From Spirochaetales bacterium (lineage in GTDB: Bacteria; Spirochaetota; Spirochaetia; SZUA-6; DRHE01): a stretch of 5,968 bases of DNA. The notes under the pieces were generated by a model, which was given only the letters and a program-made list of their open reading frames with translations, was not told the DNA's origin and ran no database searches. Location of the stretch: contig DRHE01000232.1 of the NCBI GenBank assembly GCA_011049745.1, positions 1-5,968 of the forward strand, written 5' to 3'. Numbering within the stretch: the first letter of the stretch is position 1; each line of letters starts with the position of its first letter. A program made the position numbers and the translations under genes. Positions 5,959 through 5,968 of the stretch are shown here, one piece after another.

Positions 5959-5968
5959 AGTAGTATGA

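Overview
This window carries one side of a four-gene forward-strand cluster (1-5076), a convergent gene on the reverse strand (5064-5888), and a short AT-rich control region at the right edge (5889-5968). Coding density is very high: the four forward genes touch or overlap, with spacings of -1, +9 and -8 bases, and the only intergenic DNA is the last 80 bases. I see no RNA gene, mobile element, CRISPR array or rho-independent terminator.

The forward cluster reads, in order: (1) the C-terminal part of a very acidic, repeat-bearing protein that enters from the left edge and ends in a small predicted helical module; (2) a soluble protein with a GAF-like domain followed by a degenerate GGDEF-like domain; (3) and (4) two adjacent, clearly different members of the Maf/DUF115 (MptE-like) family, known in other bacteria as motility-associated flagellin glycosyltransferases. 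The spacing suggests one transcript with translational coupling. The promoter must lie upstream of the window. A reasonable reading is a flagellar filament (or other surface protein) glycosylation unit, with the acidic protein and the GAF/GGDEF-like protein as scaffold or regulatory partners. That link is inference from gene order. No flagellar structural gene and no nonulosonate biosynthesis gene is present here.

The reverse-strand gene encodes a MEMO1-family protein (AmmeMemoRadiSam system protein B) that keeps the expected His/His/Cys metal-ligand positions. It has a strong ribosome binding site and a plausible sigma-70-type promoter. That promoter's -35 box overlaps the -35 box of a second, outward-facing promoter that would drive a gene beyond the right edge. 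A perfect inverted repeat covers the MEMO -10 box and looks like an operator.

Organism: a bacterium of moderate GC. Three things suggest a spirochaete: the pair of Maf/DUF115 proteins, the acidic protein ending in a helical tail of a type I associate with spirochaetes, and motifs in the second Maf protein. This assignment comes from memory of protein families, not from a search, and is moderate at best. The left edge falls inside a perfect 132-base direct repeat, so the window may be a contig whose assembly stopped in that repeat.
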